Assembly (NCBI RefSeq): GCF_003205575.1
Contig: NZ_PYBW01000097.1
Span: 1 to 64,000, forward strand
Length of the DNA: 64,000 nt
From: Streptomyces tateyamensis
GTDB lineage: Bacteria > Actinomycetota > Actinomycetes > Streptomycetales > Streptomycetaceae
Reading direction: 5' to 3'
Part shown: in pieces, positions 25,032 through 34,542 of the stretch
Layout: each line of letters opens with the position of its first letter
How positions within the stretch are numbered: the stretch's first letter is position 1
The notes under the pieces: generated by a model
Database searches by the model: none
What the model saw: the letters and a program-made list of their open reading frames with translations, nothing else
What the model was told of the DNA's origin: nothing
Made by a program: the position numbers and the translations under genes

Positions 25032-25640
25032 TCAGTGGCGGTTCGCCCGACGACGGGTGGCGAAGACCAGGCCGCCACCGATCACCAGCACGCCCACGCC
25101 GATCCCGGCGATCAGGCCGCTGTTGCTGCCGCCACCGGTGGAGGCGAGCTGCGGGCCGGTCGGCGAGGGGCTGGGCGCCTTGGTCGTCGGCGCCTTGCTG
25201 GTCGGAGCCGCCGTGGGCGTCGGGGTGGGGCTCGGGGTCGGCGTCGGCGTGGGGCTGGCCGGCGGGGTGGTGGGCGGCGGGCAGACCGGCACGTCCGTGG
25301 GGAACTGACCGGTCCAGCCGTTGTGGCCCTTGAGGTCGTCCCCGGCGATGACGTCCGCCACCACGTGGACCGGCTTGGTGTGCGCCGCGATCGGGAAGTC
25401 CTGCTTGAAGGTGCCGCCGAAGGTCTGGTGGTCGACGACCACCTTGCCGTCGATCGTCACCGTCACCGTGTTGGTGACCTTGTCGTTGTAACCGGTCAGC
25501 TTGACCGTGGCCGTCGTGCAGGTGCTGGTCACCGACGGCGTGTGCGCCGACGCCGTGCCGCCCAGTGCGCCGACGCCGACCACTGCGAGGGCCGCTGCCC
25601 CGGCCAGCGTCCGGCCGGATATCCGCCCATGTCGCGCCAT
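25032..25640 (-). CDS. Secreted cell-wall-anchored protein with LAXTG sorting signal
   Basis: The 202-residue precursor starts at ATG 25640 behind GGGAGG. It has a signal peptide (basic MARHGRISGR, hydrophobic LAGAAALAVVGVGALG, likely cut after ASA), a domain of about 90 residues, a Thr/Pro/Ser repeat linker (TPTPTPSPTPTPT), and a C-terminal LASTG motif, hydrophobic helix and RRRANRH tail. LAXTG is the form used by class E sortases of Streptomyces (chaplin long forms). The domain (VKLTGYNDKVTNTVTVTIDG, GWTGQFPTDVPVC) is not one I can name. It is divergent from heme A synthase. Confidence 0.88.
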   Translation of the reverse strand: MARHGRISGRTLAGAAALAVVGVGALGGTASAHTPSVTSTCTTATVKLTGYNDKVTNTVTVTIDGKVVVDHQTFGGTFKQDFPIAAHTKPVHVVADVIAGDDLKGHNGWTGQFPTDVPVCPPPTTPPASPTPTPTPSPTPTPTAAPTSKAPTTKAPSPSPTGPQLASTGGGSNSGLIAGIGVGVLVIGGGLVFATRRRANRH

Positions 25641-26069
25641 ACTCTGATCCCTCCCAAAGGTGGTGTGCAGCACGGGCGTTGCCAGAACTGGTGAGCGACC
25701 GGCTACAAGTGGTGTGTGGGGACTCTACCGCCGCCCACCGCGGCCCACCCCCGAAACAGAACGACCGGATTCACCCTGGCGCCGGACGCACCGAGCTGCC
25801 CCGGACCCGGCGAACCCCGGCGAACGGAACTCCTCGCCGGGGCCGACCTACCGTTCTCCGAGGTGGCGTCAGGCCCGCGGGCCGACCCCGCCCGGTCATC
25901 ACCGAGTCGGGACGAGTGGGTCTGGGCGCACTTTTCGGCGCAGCCCGCCTCTTCGTCAAGACCAATATCCGGCTTGCCCGCGAACCTCCGTTTCCGGGCG
26001 GCCCGGCACCCCGTCCAGCAGCCTCGCCCCCGACGCAAGATCACCCGAACCGCCCCTTACGATGAGTCC
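25641..26069. other. 429-bp divergent intergenic region
   Basis: Between the LAXTG gene and heme A synthase I see no credible gene; the open frames on both strands lack RBS and family features. At its right end TACGAT (26058-26063) is a good -10 whose start site would be at the GTG of the heme A synthase gene. Confidence 0.5.
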
Positions 26070-27035
26070 GTGCGTACCCCCTTCTCCCTGCTCGCCGAGC
26101 GCTGGCACCCGTCCGCCGCCCAGGTCCGGGCAGCGGCCCTGACCGCGCTGGTGATGAGCGTGGTCATCGTGGTGACCGGCGGCGCGGTCCGCCTGACCGG
26201 GTCCGGCCTGGGCTGCAGCACCTGGCCCACCTGCACGGCGCAGAGCCTGACCCCGACGCCCGCGATGGGGGTGCACGGGATCATCGAGTTCACCAACCGG
26301 ATGCTCACCTACGTGCTCTGCGCGGCAGTCGGCTGGGCCATCCTGGCGGCCCGCTGTGCCCGACCGTGGCGCAGCGGCCTGACCCGGCTGGGCTGGGCGC
26401 AGTTCTGGGTGGTGATGAGCAACGCGGTGCTCGGCGGCATCACGGTGCTGGCCGGCCTCAACCCGTACGTGGTGGCCGCGCACATGCTCGCCGCGCTGGC
26501 CCTGGTCTGGGTCGCGGTGCTGACCTGGGAGCGGTCCAGTGAGGGGGACGGGCCGGCCCGGGCCCTGGTGGCCGAGCCGCTGCGGCGGCTGAGCCAGGTG
26601 CTGGTCGCGGTGACCGGCGCGCTGGTGGTGGCCGGGACCCTGGTGACCGGCGCCGGGCACCACCCGGGCGACTCCTCGGACGTGCCCCGGGTGCCGGTCG
26701 ACTACGACCGGCTGGCCCAGGTCCACGCGGACCTCGCCTTCGTCACGGTCGGCCTCGCCCTGGCGGTGATCTTCGCCCTCGCCGCGGTCAAGGCACCGCC
26801 GGCCGCCCGGGCCCGGGCCCGGGAGCTGTTCCTGGTGCTGCTGCTGCAGGGCGTGATCGGCTACGTCCAGTACTTCACCGAGGTGCCGGAGCTGCTGGTC
26901 GGCCTGCACATGCTGGGCGCCACGCTGACCTGGATCGCGGCGCTGCGGATCCCGCTGGCGCTGCGGGTGCGCGAGGACGCGGCGGCGGACCAGGCGCTCC
27001 CCGCCCAGCAGCAGCCCGCGGCCGCGGCGCTCTGA
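26070..27035 (+). CDS. ctaA: Heme A synthase (COX15/CtaA family)
   Basis: The 321-residue membrane protein starts at GTG 26070 and has eight membrane segments in two four-helix halves. Conserved pieces are VTGGAVRLTGSGLGCSTWPTC, VHGIIEFTNRMLTYVL, and LVGLHMLGATLTW, which supply heme ligands. The Cys pair (CSTWPTC) is the actinobacterial/Bacillus type extracellular site. The enzyme converts heme O to heme A for cytochrome aa3 oxidase, using the product of ctaB encoded 1.2 kb further on. No RBS is present; leaderless translation is likely. Confidence 0.92.
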   Translation: MRTPFSLLAERWHPSAAQVRAAALTALVMSVVIVVTGGAVRLTGSGLGCSTWPTCTAQSLTPTPAMGVHGIIEFTNRMLTYVLCAAVGWAILAARCARPWRSGLTRLGWAQFWVVMSNAVLGGITVLAGLNPYVVAAHMLAALALVWVAVLTWERSSEGDGPARALVAEPLRRLSQVLVAVTGALVVAGTLVTGAGHHPGDSSDVPRVPVDYDRLAQVHADLAFVTVGLALAVIFALAAVKAPPAARARARELFLVLLLQGVIGYVQYFTEVPELLVGLHMLGATLTWIAALRIPLALRVREDAAADQALPAQQQPAAAAL

Positions 27036-27068
27036 GCCGCAGCGTCCGCCCCGCCGACAGGCAGCACA

Positions 27069-27110
27069 GAGGCCCTGACCCCCACTCCGCACCCGGGGGG
27101 CCAGGGCCTC
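27069..27110. terminator. Hairpin terminator after ctaA
   Basis: The stem GAGGCCCTG (27069-27077) pairs with CAGGGCCTC (27102-27110) and continues through five C:G pairs after a mismatch. It sits between convergent genes. Confidence 0.75.
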
Positions 27111-27138
27111 GGTCATTGAGGCCGCGTCAGCTGCGGCA

Positions 27139-27468
27139 TCAGATCTGGATGCCGGCCATCCGCTTCCACTCGTACGGGCCGGTGCGCACCCGCAGCGCCA
27201 GCTCGCCCTCGAAGGACTCGTGCAGCGTCAGGCCGGCCAGCTCGGCAGCCCGCCTGCCGATCGCGTAGCTGGGCGCCACCTGGTCGCCCCAGGAGCCGTC
27301 CGCGCCGACCAGCACGATCCGGGTGGCCGCCTGGCCGACGTACTCCACCACGCCGTCGGCGCTGCCGCCGTGCCGGCGACTGAACGCGGTCAGGTTCTTG
27401 GCGATCCGCTTCGCGCGCCGCTCGGCACGGGCGTCCGCCGCGGGGGCGAGGGTCTCTGCGCTGCTCAT
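27139..27468 (-). CDS. Small conserved actinobacterial protein of unknown function
   Basis: The 109-residue protein starts at ATG 27468. A basic helix (ARAERRAKRIAKNLTAFSRRHGG) is followed by an alpha/beta domain (DGVVEYVGQAATRIVLVGADGSWGDQVAPSYAIGRRAAELAGL) and ends with GPYEWKRMAGIQI. It resembles conserved hypothetical proteins of actinomycetes. TAGCAT ends 6 bp before the ATG, suggesting a leaderless mRNA. No operon partner. Confidence 0.78.
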   Translation of the reverse strand: MSSAETLAPAADARAERRAKRIAKNLTAFSRRHGGSADGVVEYVGQAATRIVLVGADGSWGDQVAPSYAIGRRAAELAGLTLHESFEGELALRVRTGPYEWKRMAGIQI

Positions 27469-27561
27469 GCCCGCATGCTACCCACGGGTACGGGGGCTGG
27501 CGACGGGTGGGTGCTGTGCCGCGGGCCACACACCCGGTCGGCGGACTCCTAGGCTTGGACC

Positions 27562-28203
27562 ATGACCTTCCACGGCTGGCCGCTCGAGGCGCTGGACTTC
27601 TACGAGGGCCTGGAGGCCGACAACTCCAGGACCTACTGGAACGACCACAAGGAGACGTACCAGGAGGCGGTGCTGGCACCCGCCGAGGAGTTGCTGGCCC
27701 GGCTGGAGCCCGAACTAGGCGACGGCAAGATCTTCCGCCCCAACCGGGACCTGCGGTTCAGCGCCGACAAGTCCCCGTACAAGACGCACCTCGGGCTGTT
27801 CTTCGAACACGGCGGCTACGTGCAGCTGTCCGCCCGGGGGCTGGCCTCGGGGCTGGGCATGTACCACCTGGCCGCCGACCAACTGGAGCGCTACCGCGCG
27901 GCGGTGGCCGAGGAGGTCACCGGGCGCGAGCTGGAGCGGGTGGTCGCCGCGCTGACCGCGGACGGGGTCCCGGTGGTCGGCCGGGACTCACTGAAGACCG
28001 CCCCGCGCGGCTACCCGAAGGACCACCCGCGGATCGGACTGCTGCGCCACAAGGGCCTGATCGCCTGGCGGGAGTGGGAGGTCGAGCCCTGGTTGAGCAC
28101 CCCCGCGGCGGCCGAGCACCTGCTCGCCTTCCTGCGCGGGGCCCGCCCGCTCAAGGACTGGCTCGACCACCGGGTCGGGCCGAGCCAGGAGGCGCCGCGC
28201 TGA
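27562..28203 (+). CDS. DUF2461 (TIGR02453) domain protein
   Basis: This 213-residue protein has the DUF2461 features: FYEGLEADNSRTYWNDHKETYQEAVLAPAEELLARL, the basic KIFRPNRDLRFSADKSPYKTHLGLFFE, and a C-terminal PRGYPKDHPRIGLLRHKGLIAWREW. The family is widespread and of unknown function. The ATG at 27562 lacks an RBS; TAGGCT (27550-27555) ends 6 bp upstream, which suggests a leaderless mRNA. It ends 18 bp from the convergent ctaB stop. Confidence 0.88.
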   Translation: MTFHGWPLEALDFYEGLEADNSRTYWNDHKETYQEAVLAPAEELLARLEPELGDGKIFRPNRDLRFSADKSPYKTHLGLFFEHGGYVQLSARGLASGLGMYHLAADQLERYRAAVAEEVTGRELERVVAALTADGVPVVGRDSLKTAPRGYPKDHPRIGLLRHKGLIAWREWEVEPWLSTPAAAEHLLAFLRGARPLKDWLDHRVGPSQEAPR

Positions 28204-28221
28204 GCCGGGGCAGGGTCGGCG

Positions 28222-29163
28222 TCAGTGGATGAACGGGTCCACCGCGATCGCCACCATCAGCAGCGTCAAATAGGTGATCGACCAGTGGAAGAGCCGCATC
28301 TCCTTGAGCTTGGCCCCGGTGACCCCGGCCTTGGCCCGGCGCAGCAGCCCGTGCGCCTCCTTGAGCCAGCAGGCCCCCAGCAGCACCGCGGCCACCGGGT
28401 AGAGCCAGCTGGTGTGCCCCAGCGGCCACAGCGCCAGCGACACGACCACCATGACCCAGCTGTAGATGACGATCTGTCGGGCCACCGCGAGGTTCCCCGC
28501 GGTGACCGGCAGCATCGGCACCCCGGCCTTCTCGTAGTCCTCGCGGACCTTCATGGAGAGCGGCCAGTAGTGCGGCGGGGTCCAGAAGAAGACCACCAGG
28601 AAGAGCACGAACGGCGCCCAGTCCAGCGAGTTCTTCACCGCCGCCCAGCCCACCAGCACCGGCATGCAGCCGGCGATCCCGCCCCAGACGATGTTCTGGG
28701 CGGTGCGGCGCTTCAGGCCCAGGGTGTAGACGAAGACGTAGAAGAGGTAACCGGTCAGCGCCAGGCCGGCCGAGAGCCAGTTGACCAGCAGACCCAGCCA
28801 GAGCGTGGAGGCCACGCCCAGCGCGATGCCGAAGACCACCGCCTCGCGGGGCGCGACCATCCCGGTCACGATCGGCCGCTTCTCGGTGCGGGTCATCACC
28901 GCGTCGATGTCGCGGTCGATGTACATGTTGAGGGCGTTCGCCCCGCCGGCCGACAGGTACCCGCCGACCACCACCGACAGCACCGTGAGCAGGTTCGGCA
29001 CCCCGCGCTGGGCCAGGAACATCACCGGCACCGTGCTCATCAGCAGCAGCTCGATGATCCGCGGCTTGGTCAGTGCGACGAACGCCCCGACACGGGCCCC
29101 GAACGACCGGCGGCCGGGGGGTGTCCCGACTCCCCCGGCGGGGCGGGATTCGACGGCGGTCAC
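28222..29163 (-). CDS. ctaB: Heme O synthase (protoheme IX farnesyltransferase)
   Basis: The 313-residue UbiA-family membrane protein adds the farnesyl group to heme B. The first Asp-rich motif is [12 protein letters not shown]; the second region is [17 protein letters not shown]. About nine membrane helices are visible ([33 protein letters not shown] and others). I prefer GTG 29163 ([10 protein letters not shown]), 5 nt from a TTGGGG; the alternative GTG at 29169 overlaps that site. It is divergent from tkt, as in other streptomycetes. Confidence 0.94.
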   Translation of the reverse strand: MTAVESRPAGGVGTPPGRRSFGARVGAFVALTKPRIIELLLMSTVPVMFLAQRGVPNLLTVLSVVVGGYLSAGGANALNMYIDRDIDAVMTRTEKRPIVTGMVAPREAVVFGIALGVASTLWLGLLVNWLSAGLALTGYLFYVFVYTLGLKRRTAQNIVWGGIAGCMPVLVGWAAVKNSLDWAPFVLFLVVFFWTPPHYWPLSMKVREDYEKAGVPMLPVTAGNLAVARQIVIYSWVMVVVSLALWPLGHTSWLYPVAAVLLGACWLKEAHGLLRRAKAGVTGAKLKEMRLFHWSITYLTLLMVAIAVDPFIH

Positions 29164-29642
29164 GAACACCCCAACTGAAGATGAATCTTCGCAGGCGTCC
29201 CGGTTCCGAGGAGCTCGTGAATCCGTTCACGCTGCGCGTACCACGCCACCTTAGACGGTTCCGATCCGGCGATCGGCTCCGGGGTCTCCTGACGGGGCCG
29301 CGGGCACCCCGCCGGGTGAAGCACCCCGTTCGCCGACAAGCGATCCGGGCCGGACCGTGCCGAGGTGGGACCGGTGCCGACCGTCCGTCAGGACACCGGC
29401 CGCGTCCGCGGCGAAGCGGTGCGTGCCCGCCGCACTCCGCACAGTAGGTCCTGCAACCGAGCGCGAAACTCCCGATTGTCCCCGTACGGAAGGCGGGCCC
29501 CGGCCCGAGCGGTAGGCTCGGCCTCGAAGCGGGATCAACCCTCCGTGACCGGGCACGATCTAGCGTCAGGACCACAGCGACGTGGGCCGGACCCGGTCCC
29601 TTCACGGGGTGACACCTCAATACGGAAGGAGCCCTGAGAAGG
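29164..29642. promoter_or_regulatory. 479-bp divergent ctaB-tkt intergenic region with two inverted repeats
   Basis: Near the ctaB start lies GAAGAT-GA-ATCTTC (29177-29190), and 26 bp further CGTGAA-TCCG-TTCACG (29216-29231). Both could bind regulators of ctaB. The tkt side has GGAAGGA (29624-29630) as RBS. No credible ORF is present. Confidence 0.45.
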
Positions 29643-31742
29643 GTGAGCACGACGCCGACGAACGCAATCGAGTGGACCGCTCTCGACGAGCGCACGGTGG
29701 ACACGGCCCGGGTTCTGGCCATGGACGCCGTGCAGAAGGTCGGAAACGGCCACCCGGGCACCGCCATGGCGCTGGCCCCGGCCGCCTACGTGATCTTCCA
29801 GCGCTTCCTGCGCCACGACCCCACCGACCCCAACTGGGTCGGCCGGGACCGCTTCGTGCTGTCCCCGGGCCACACCAGCATGACGCTCTACACCCAGCTC
29901 TTCTTCTCCGGCTACGGCCTTGAGCTGGACGACCTGAAGTCCTTCCGGGTGGCCGGCAGCCGCACCCCGGGCCACCCCGAGCACGGGCACACCGCGGGCG
30001 TGGAGACCACCACCGGCCCGCTCGGCCAGGGCATCGCCAACGCGGTGGGCATGGCGATGGCGGCCCGCTACGAGCGCGGCCTGTTCGACTCCGGGGCGGC
30101 GGCCGGCGAGTCGCCGTTCGACCACACCGTCTGGGCCATCGTCTCCGACGGCGACCTGGAGGAGGGCGTCTCCGCCGAGGCCTCCTCGCTGGCCGGCCAC
30201 CAGAAGCTGGGCAACCTGGTCGCGCTCTACGACGACAACCACATCTCGATCGAGGGCAGCACCCAGACCGCCTTCTCCGAGGACGTGCTGGCCCGCTACG
30301 CCGCCTACGGCTGGCACGTGCAGCGGATCGACCAGAAGCCCAACGGCGACGTGGACGTGCAGGAGCTGGCCGCCGCACTCGCCGCCGCCAAGGCCGAGAC
30401 CGAGCGCCCCTCGCTGATCGCGATGCGCACCATCATCGCCTGGCCGGCCCCGGACGCGCAGAACACCGCCAAGGCGCACGGCTCGGCGCTCGGCGCTGCC
30501 GAGATCGCCGCCACCAAGAAGGTGCTGGGCTTCGACCCCGAGCGCACCTTCGAGGTCAGCGACGAGGTGCTGGCCCACACCCGCCAGGTGATCCAGCGCG
30601 GCAAGGCCGCCCGCGCCGAGTGGGAGAAGTCCTACCTGGCCTGGCGCGAGGCCAACCCGGCCAAGGCCGCCGAGTTCGACCGGATCCAGTCCGGCGAGCT
30701 GCCGAACGGCTGGAAGAAGCTCACCCCGGTCTTCCCGGCCGGCAAGGACGTCGCCACCCGCAAGGCCAGCGGCGACGCGCTGAAGGCCTTCGGCTCGGTG
30801 ATCCCGGAGCTGTGGGGCGGTTCGGCCGACCTGGCCGAGTCCAACCTGACCACCATCGACGAGGAGAGCTCCTTCCTCCCGGCGGGCAACCCGCTCAAGG
30901 GCGCCGACCCGTACGGCCGCACCATCCACTTCGGCATCCGCGAGCACGCCATGGGCTCGACCATGAACGGCATCGCGCTGCACGGCCGGACCCGGGTGTA
31001 CGGCGGCACCTTCCTGGTCTTCTCCGACTACATGCGCCCGGCGGTGCGACTGGCCGCGCTGATGAAGCTGCCGGTCACCTACGTCTGGACGCACGACTCG
31101 ATCGGCCTGGGCGAGGACGGCCCGACCCACCAGCCGGTCGAGCACCTGGCCGCGCTGCGCGCCATCCCCGGCCTGTCGGTGGTCCGCCCGGCCGACGCCA
31201 ACGAGACCGCGGTCGTGTGGCGCACCGTGCTGGAGCGGCACACCACCCACCCCGGCCCGGTCGGCCTGGCGCTGACCCGCCAGGGCGTGCCGACCTGGGA
31301 CCGCGAGGTCTTCGGCTCCGCCGAGGGCGCGGCCAAGGGCGGCTACGTGCTGGCCGAGGCCTCCGACGGGGTCCCGCAGGTGATCCTGATCGGCACCGGC
31401 TCCGAGGTGCAGCTCGCGATGCAGGCGCGCGAGGCACTGGAGGCCGAGGGCGTCGCCACCCGGGTCGTCTCGATGCCGTCGGTGGAGTGGTTCAACGAGC
31501 AGGACCAGGCCTACCGCGACCAGGTGCTGCCGCCCTCGGTCAAGGCCCGGGTCTCGGTCGAGGCCGGCATCGCCCAGGGCTGGCGCGAGTTCGTGGGCGA
31601 CCACGGACAGATCGTCAGCCTGGAACACTTCGGCGCCTCGGCGGACTACCAGGTGCTGTACCAGGAGTTCGGTATCACTGCGGAGGCCGTCGCGCACGCC
31701 GCGCACAAGTCGCTGCGTTCGCTCGAAGCCGTCAACCGCTGA
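29643..31742 (+). CDS. tkt: Transketolase
   Basis: The 699-residue thiamine diphosphate enzyme moves two-carbon units in the pentose phosphate pathway. Visible features are [13 protein letters not shown] near the N-terminus, the TPP motif [32 protein letters not shown], the [19 protein letters not shown] segment and [20 protein letters not shown]. It starts at GTG 29643. It heads the tkt-tal-zwf-opcA-pgl operon, the conserved actinobacterial arrangement. Confidence 0.97.
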   Translation: MSTTPTNAIEWTALDERTVDTARVLAMDAVQKVGNGHPGTAMALAPAAYVIFQRFLRHDPTDPNWVGRDRFVLSPGHTSMTLYTQLFFSGYGLELDDLKSFRVAGSRTPGHPEHGHTAGVETTTGPLGQGIANAVGMAMAARYERGLFDSGAAAGESPFDHTVWAIVSDGDLEEGVSAEASSLAGHQKLGNLVALYDDNHISIEGSTQTAFSEDVLARYAAYGWHVQRIDQKPNGDVDVQELAAALAAAKAETERPSLIAMRTIIAWPAPDAQNTAKAHGSALGAAEIAATKKVLGFDPERTFEVSDEVLAHTRQVIQRGKAARAEWEKSYLAWREANPAKAAEFDRIQSGELPNGWKKLTPVFPAGKDVATRKASGDALKAFGSVIPELWGGSADLAESNLTTIDEESSFLPAGNPLKGADPYGRTIHFGIREHAMGSTMNGIALHGRTRVYGGTFLVFSDYMRPAVRLAALMKLPVTYVWTHDSIGLGEDGPTHQPVEHLAALRAIPGLSVVRPADANETAVVWRTVLERHTTHPGPVGLALTRQGVPTWDREVFGSAEGAAKGGYVLAEASDGVPQVILIGTGSEVQLAMQAREALEAEGVATRVVSMPSVEWFNEQDQAYRDQVLPPSVKARVSVEAGIAQGWREFVGDHGQIVSLEHFGASADYQVLYQEFGITAEAVAHAAHKSLRSLEAVNR

Positions 31743-31774
31743 CTCCGGCTCAAGACCTACAGGGGATTCGAATC

Positions 31775-32920
31775 ATGACTGACGCACTGAAGCGCCTCAG
31801 CGACGAAGGCGTGGCAATCTGGCTGGACGACCTGAGCCGGACCCGGCTGAACACCGGGAACCTGGCCGAGCTCGTGCAGAGCAAGCACGTGGTGGGCGTC
31901 ACCACCAACCCGACCATCTTCCAGAAGGCGATCGCCGGCAGCGGCGACACCTCCTACGACGGCCAGCTGCGCGACCTGGCGCTCCGTCAGGTCACCACCG
32001 AGGAGGCGATCCGCATGATCACCACCTCCGACGTGCGCGACGCGGCCGACGTGCTGCGCCCGGTCTACGACGCCAGCAACGGGCGCGACGGCCGGGTCTC
32101 GATCGAGGTCGACCCGCGGCTGGCGCACCAGACCGCCCCGACCGTGGCCGAGGCCAAGCAGCTGTGGTGGCTGGTGGACCGCCCCAACGCGTTCATCAAG
32201 ATCCCGGCCACCGAGGCGGGCCTGCCGGCGATCAGCGAGGTGATCGGGCGGGGCATCAGCGTCAACGTCACGCTGATCTTCTCGCTGGAGCGCTACAAGG
32301 CGGTGATCGACGCCTTCCTGACCGGCCTGGAGCAGGCCAAGGCCAAGGGCATCGACCTGTCCTCGATCGAGTCGGTGGCCTCCTTCTTCGTCTCCCGGGT
32401 GGACACCGAGATCGACAAGCGGCTGGACGCGATCGGCACCGACGAGGCCAAGGCGCTGCGCTCCAAGGCCGCGCTGGCCAACGCCCGCCTCGCCTACCAG
32501 GCGTACGAGGAGGTGTTCGGCTCGGTGGACGGCAAGACGGCGGCCAGCGACCGCTGGAAGGCCCTGGAGGCGGCCGGCGCCAAGCCGCAGCGCCCGCTCT
32601 GGGCCTCCACCGGGGTCAAGGACCCGGCCCTGCCGGACACCCTCTACGTGACCGAGCTGGTCGCGCCCGGCACCGTCAACACCATGCCCGAGGCCACCCT
32701 GGACGCCACCGGCGACCACGGCGTGGTGAGCGGTGACACCATCACCGGCGGCTACGCCGAGGCGCAGGGCGTGCTCGACGCGCTGGCCGCGGTGGGCGTC
32801 TCCTACGACGACGTGGTGCAGGTCCTGGAGGACGAGGGCGTCAGCAAGTTCGAGGCCTCCTGGCAGGAGCTGCTCGACACGGTGACCGCCTCGCTCGCCT
32901 CCTTCGCCGCCGGTAAGTGA
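31775..32920 (+). CDS. tal: Transaldolase
   Basis: The 381-residue enzyme transfers a dihydroxyacetone unit. The Schiff-base lysine is in [13 protein letters not shown], preceded by [13 protein letters not shown] at the N-terminus; [18 protein letters not shown] is also conserved. It belongs to the longer actinobacterial/plant-type class. Start ATG 31775 is 32 bp after tkt with AGGGG upstream; the much longer open frame is a tkt shadow. Confidence 0.96.
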   Translation: MTDALKRLSDEGVAIWLDDLSRTRLNTGNLAELVQSKHVVGVTTNPTIFQKAIAGSGDTSYDGQLRDLALRQVTTEEAIRMITTSDVRDAADVLRPVYDASNGRDGRVSIEVDPRLAHQTAPTVAEAKQLWWLVDRPNAFIKIPATEAGLPAISEVIGRGISVNVTLIFSLERYKAVIDAFLTGLEQAKAKGIDLSSIESVASFFVSRVDTEIDKRLDAIGTDEAKALRSKAALANARLAYQAYEEVFGSVDGKTAASDRWKALEAAGAKPQRPLWASTGVKDPALPDTLYVTELVAPGTVNTMPEATLDATGDHGVVSGDTITGGYAEAQGVLDALAAVGVSYDDVVQVLEDEGVSKFEASWQELLDTVTASLASFAAGK

Positions 32921-32955
32921 CCCTGCTCTACGGATCTGGAAGCGGAGCCCAAGCA

Positions 32956-34542
32956 GTGAGCAATCCACAGGCATTTCCCGACCTGGAGGCGGCCGAGGGG
33001 GACCCCGGCGGCGCTCCGGAGCGGCCGGCGAACCCGCTGCGCGACCCGGCCGACCGCCGGCTGCCGCGGATCGCCGGCCCGTCCGGCCTGGTGATCTTCG
33101 GGGTCACCGGCGACCTGTCGCGCAAGAAGCTGATGCCGGCCATCTACGACCTGGCCAACCGCGGCCTGCTGCCGCCGGGCTTCTCGCTGGTGGGCTTCGC
33201 CCGCCGCGAGTGGGAGCACGAGGACTTCGCCAAGGAGGTGCACGACGCCGTCAAGGAGCACGCCCGCACCCCCTTCCGGGAGGAGGTCTGGGAGCAGCTC
33301 GCCAAGGGCATGCGGTTCGTCCAGGGCACCTTCGACGACGACGAGGCCTTCGACACCCTGCGCCGCACCATCGAGGACCTCGATGCGGCGCAGGGCACCA
33401 GCGGCAACTTCGCGTTCTACCTCTCGGTGCCGCCGAAGTTCTTCCCGACCGTGGTGCAGCAGCTGAAGAAGCACGGCCTGGCGGACCCGCCGGCCGGCTC
33501 CTGGCGCCGCGCGGTGATCGAGAAGCCCTTCGGCCACGACCTGGCGAGCGCCCAGGAGCTCAACAAGGTGGTGCACGAGGTCTTCCCCCGGGACGAGGTG
33601 TTCCGGATCGACCACTACCTGGGCAAGGAGACGGTCCAGAACATCCTGGCGCTGCGGTTCGCCAACCAGATGTTCGAGCCGATCTGGAACCGGTCCTACG
33701 TGGACCACGTGCAGATCACCATGGCCGAGGACATCGGCATCGGCGGCCGGGCCGGCTACTACGACGGCATCGGCTCGGCCCGTGACGTGATCCAGAACCA
33801 CCTGCTCCAGCTGATGGCGCTGACCGCCATCGAGGAGCCTGCCTCGTTCCACCCCAAGGCCCTGGTGGCGGAGAAGCTCAAGGTGCTCAGCGCCGTGCAG
33901 CTGCCCAAGGACCTGGGGCGGCACACGGTCCGCGGCCAGTACGCGGCCGGCTGGCAGGGCGGCGAGGAGGTGGTCGGCTACCTGGACGAGGACGGCATCA
34001 ACCCCGAGTCCAAGACCGACACCTACGCCGCGATCAAGCTGGAGATCAACAACCGCCGCTGGGCCGGGGTGCCGTTCTACCTGCGCACCGGCAAGCGGCT
34101 GGGCCGGCGGGTCACCGAGATCGCGGTGGTCTTCCAGCGCGCCCCGTACCTGCCGTTCGACTCCTACGCGACCGAGGAGCTGGGGCAGAACGCCCTGGTC
34201 ATCCGGGTGCAGCCGGACGAGGGCGTCACGGTGCGGTTCGGTTCCAAGGTCCCGGGCACCTCGATGGAGGTCCGGGACGTGACGATGGACTTCGCCTACG
34301 GCGAGTCCTTCACCGAGTCCAGCCCCGAGGCCTACGAGCGGCTGATCCTGGACGTGCTGCTGGGCGACGCCAACCTGTTCCCGCGCCACCAGGAGGTCGA
34401 GCTCTCCTGGGGGATCCTCGACCCGATCGAGCAGTACTGGGACCAGCACGGCAAGCCCGCGCAGTACCCGGCCGGCACCTGGGGCCCGGCCGAGGCGGAC
34501 GAGATGCTCGCACGAGACGGCAGGAGCTGGCGCCGGCCATGA
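32956..34542 (+). CDS. zwf: Glucose-6-phosphate dehydrogenase
   Basis: The 528-residue enzyme makes NADPH and 6-phosphogluconolactone. The Rossmann motif is FGVTGDLSRKKLMPA; the active site RIDHYLGKE contains His220 and Lys224. I chose GTG 32956 (VSNPQAFPDLE) since GGAAGCGGAG precedes it. An in-frame GTG at 32917 overlaps the tal stop and would add 13 residues by coupling. Its stop overlaps opcA as ATGA. Confidence 0.95.
   Translation: MSNPQAFPDLEAAEGDPGGAPERPANPLRDPADRRLPRIAGPSGLVIFGVTGDLSRKKLMPAIYDLANRGLLPPGFSLVGFARREWEHEDFAKEVHDAVKEHARTPFREEVWEQLAKGMRFVQGTFDDDEAFDTLRRTIEDLDAAQGTSGNFAFYLSVPPKFFPTVVQQLKKHGLADPPAGSWRRAVIEKPFGHDLASAQELNKVVHEVFPRDEVFRIDHYLGKETVQNILALRFANQMFEPIWNRSYVDHVQITMAEDIGIGGRAGYYDGIGSARDVIQNHLLQLMALTAIEEPASFHPKALVAEKLKVLSAVQLPKDLGRHTVRGQYAAGWQGGEEVVGYLDEDGINPESKTDTYAAIKLEINNRRWAGVPFYLRTGKRLGRRVTEIAVVFQRAPYLPFDSYATEELGQNALVIRVQPDEGVTVRFGSKVPGTSMEVRDVTMDFAYGESFTESSPEAYERLILDVLLGDANLFPRHQEVELSWGILDPIEQYWDQHGKPAQYPAGTWGPAEADEMLARDGRSWRRP

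Noticed and set aside
25565-26142. Long open frames upstream of ctaA on both strands
   Set aside because: They lack RBS, family features and normal codon pattern; high GC content makes long chance frames common.
31766-31776. GGATTCGAATC as a tRNA T-loop
   Set aside because: It lies in the tkt-tal gap as part of the tal leader and no cloverleaf can be drawn around it.
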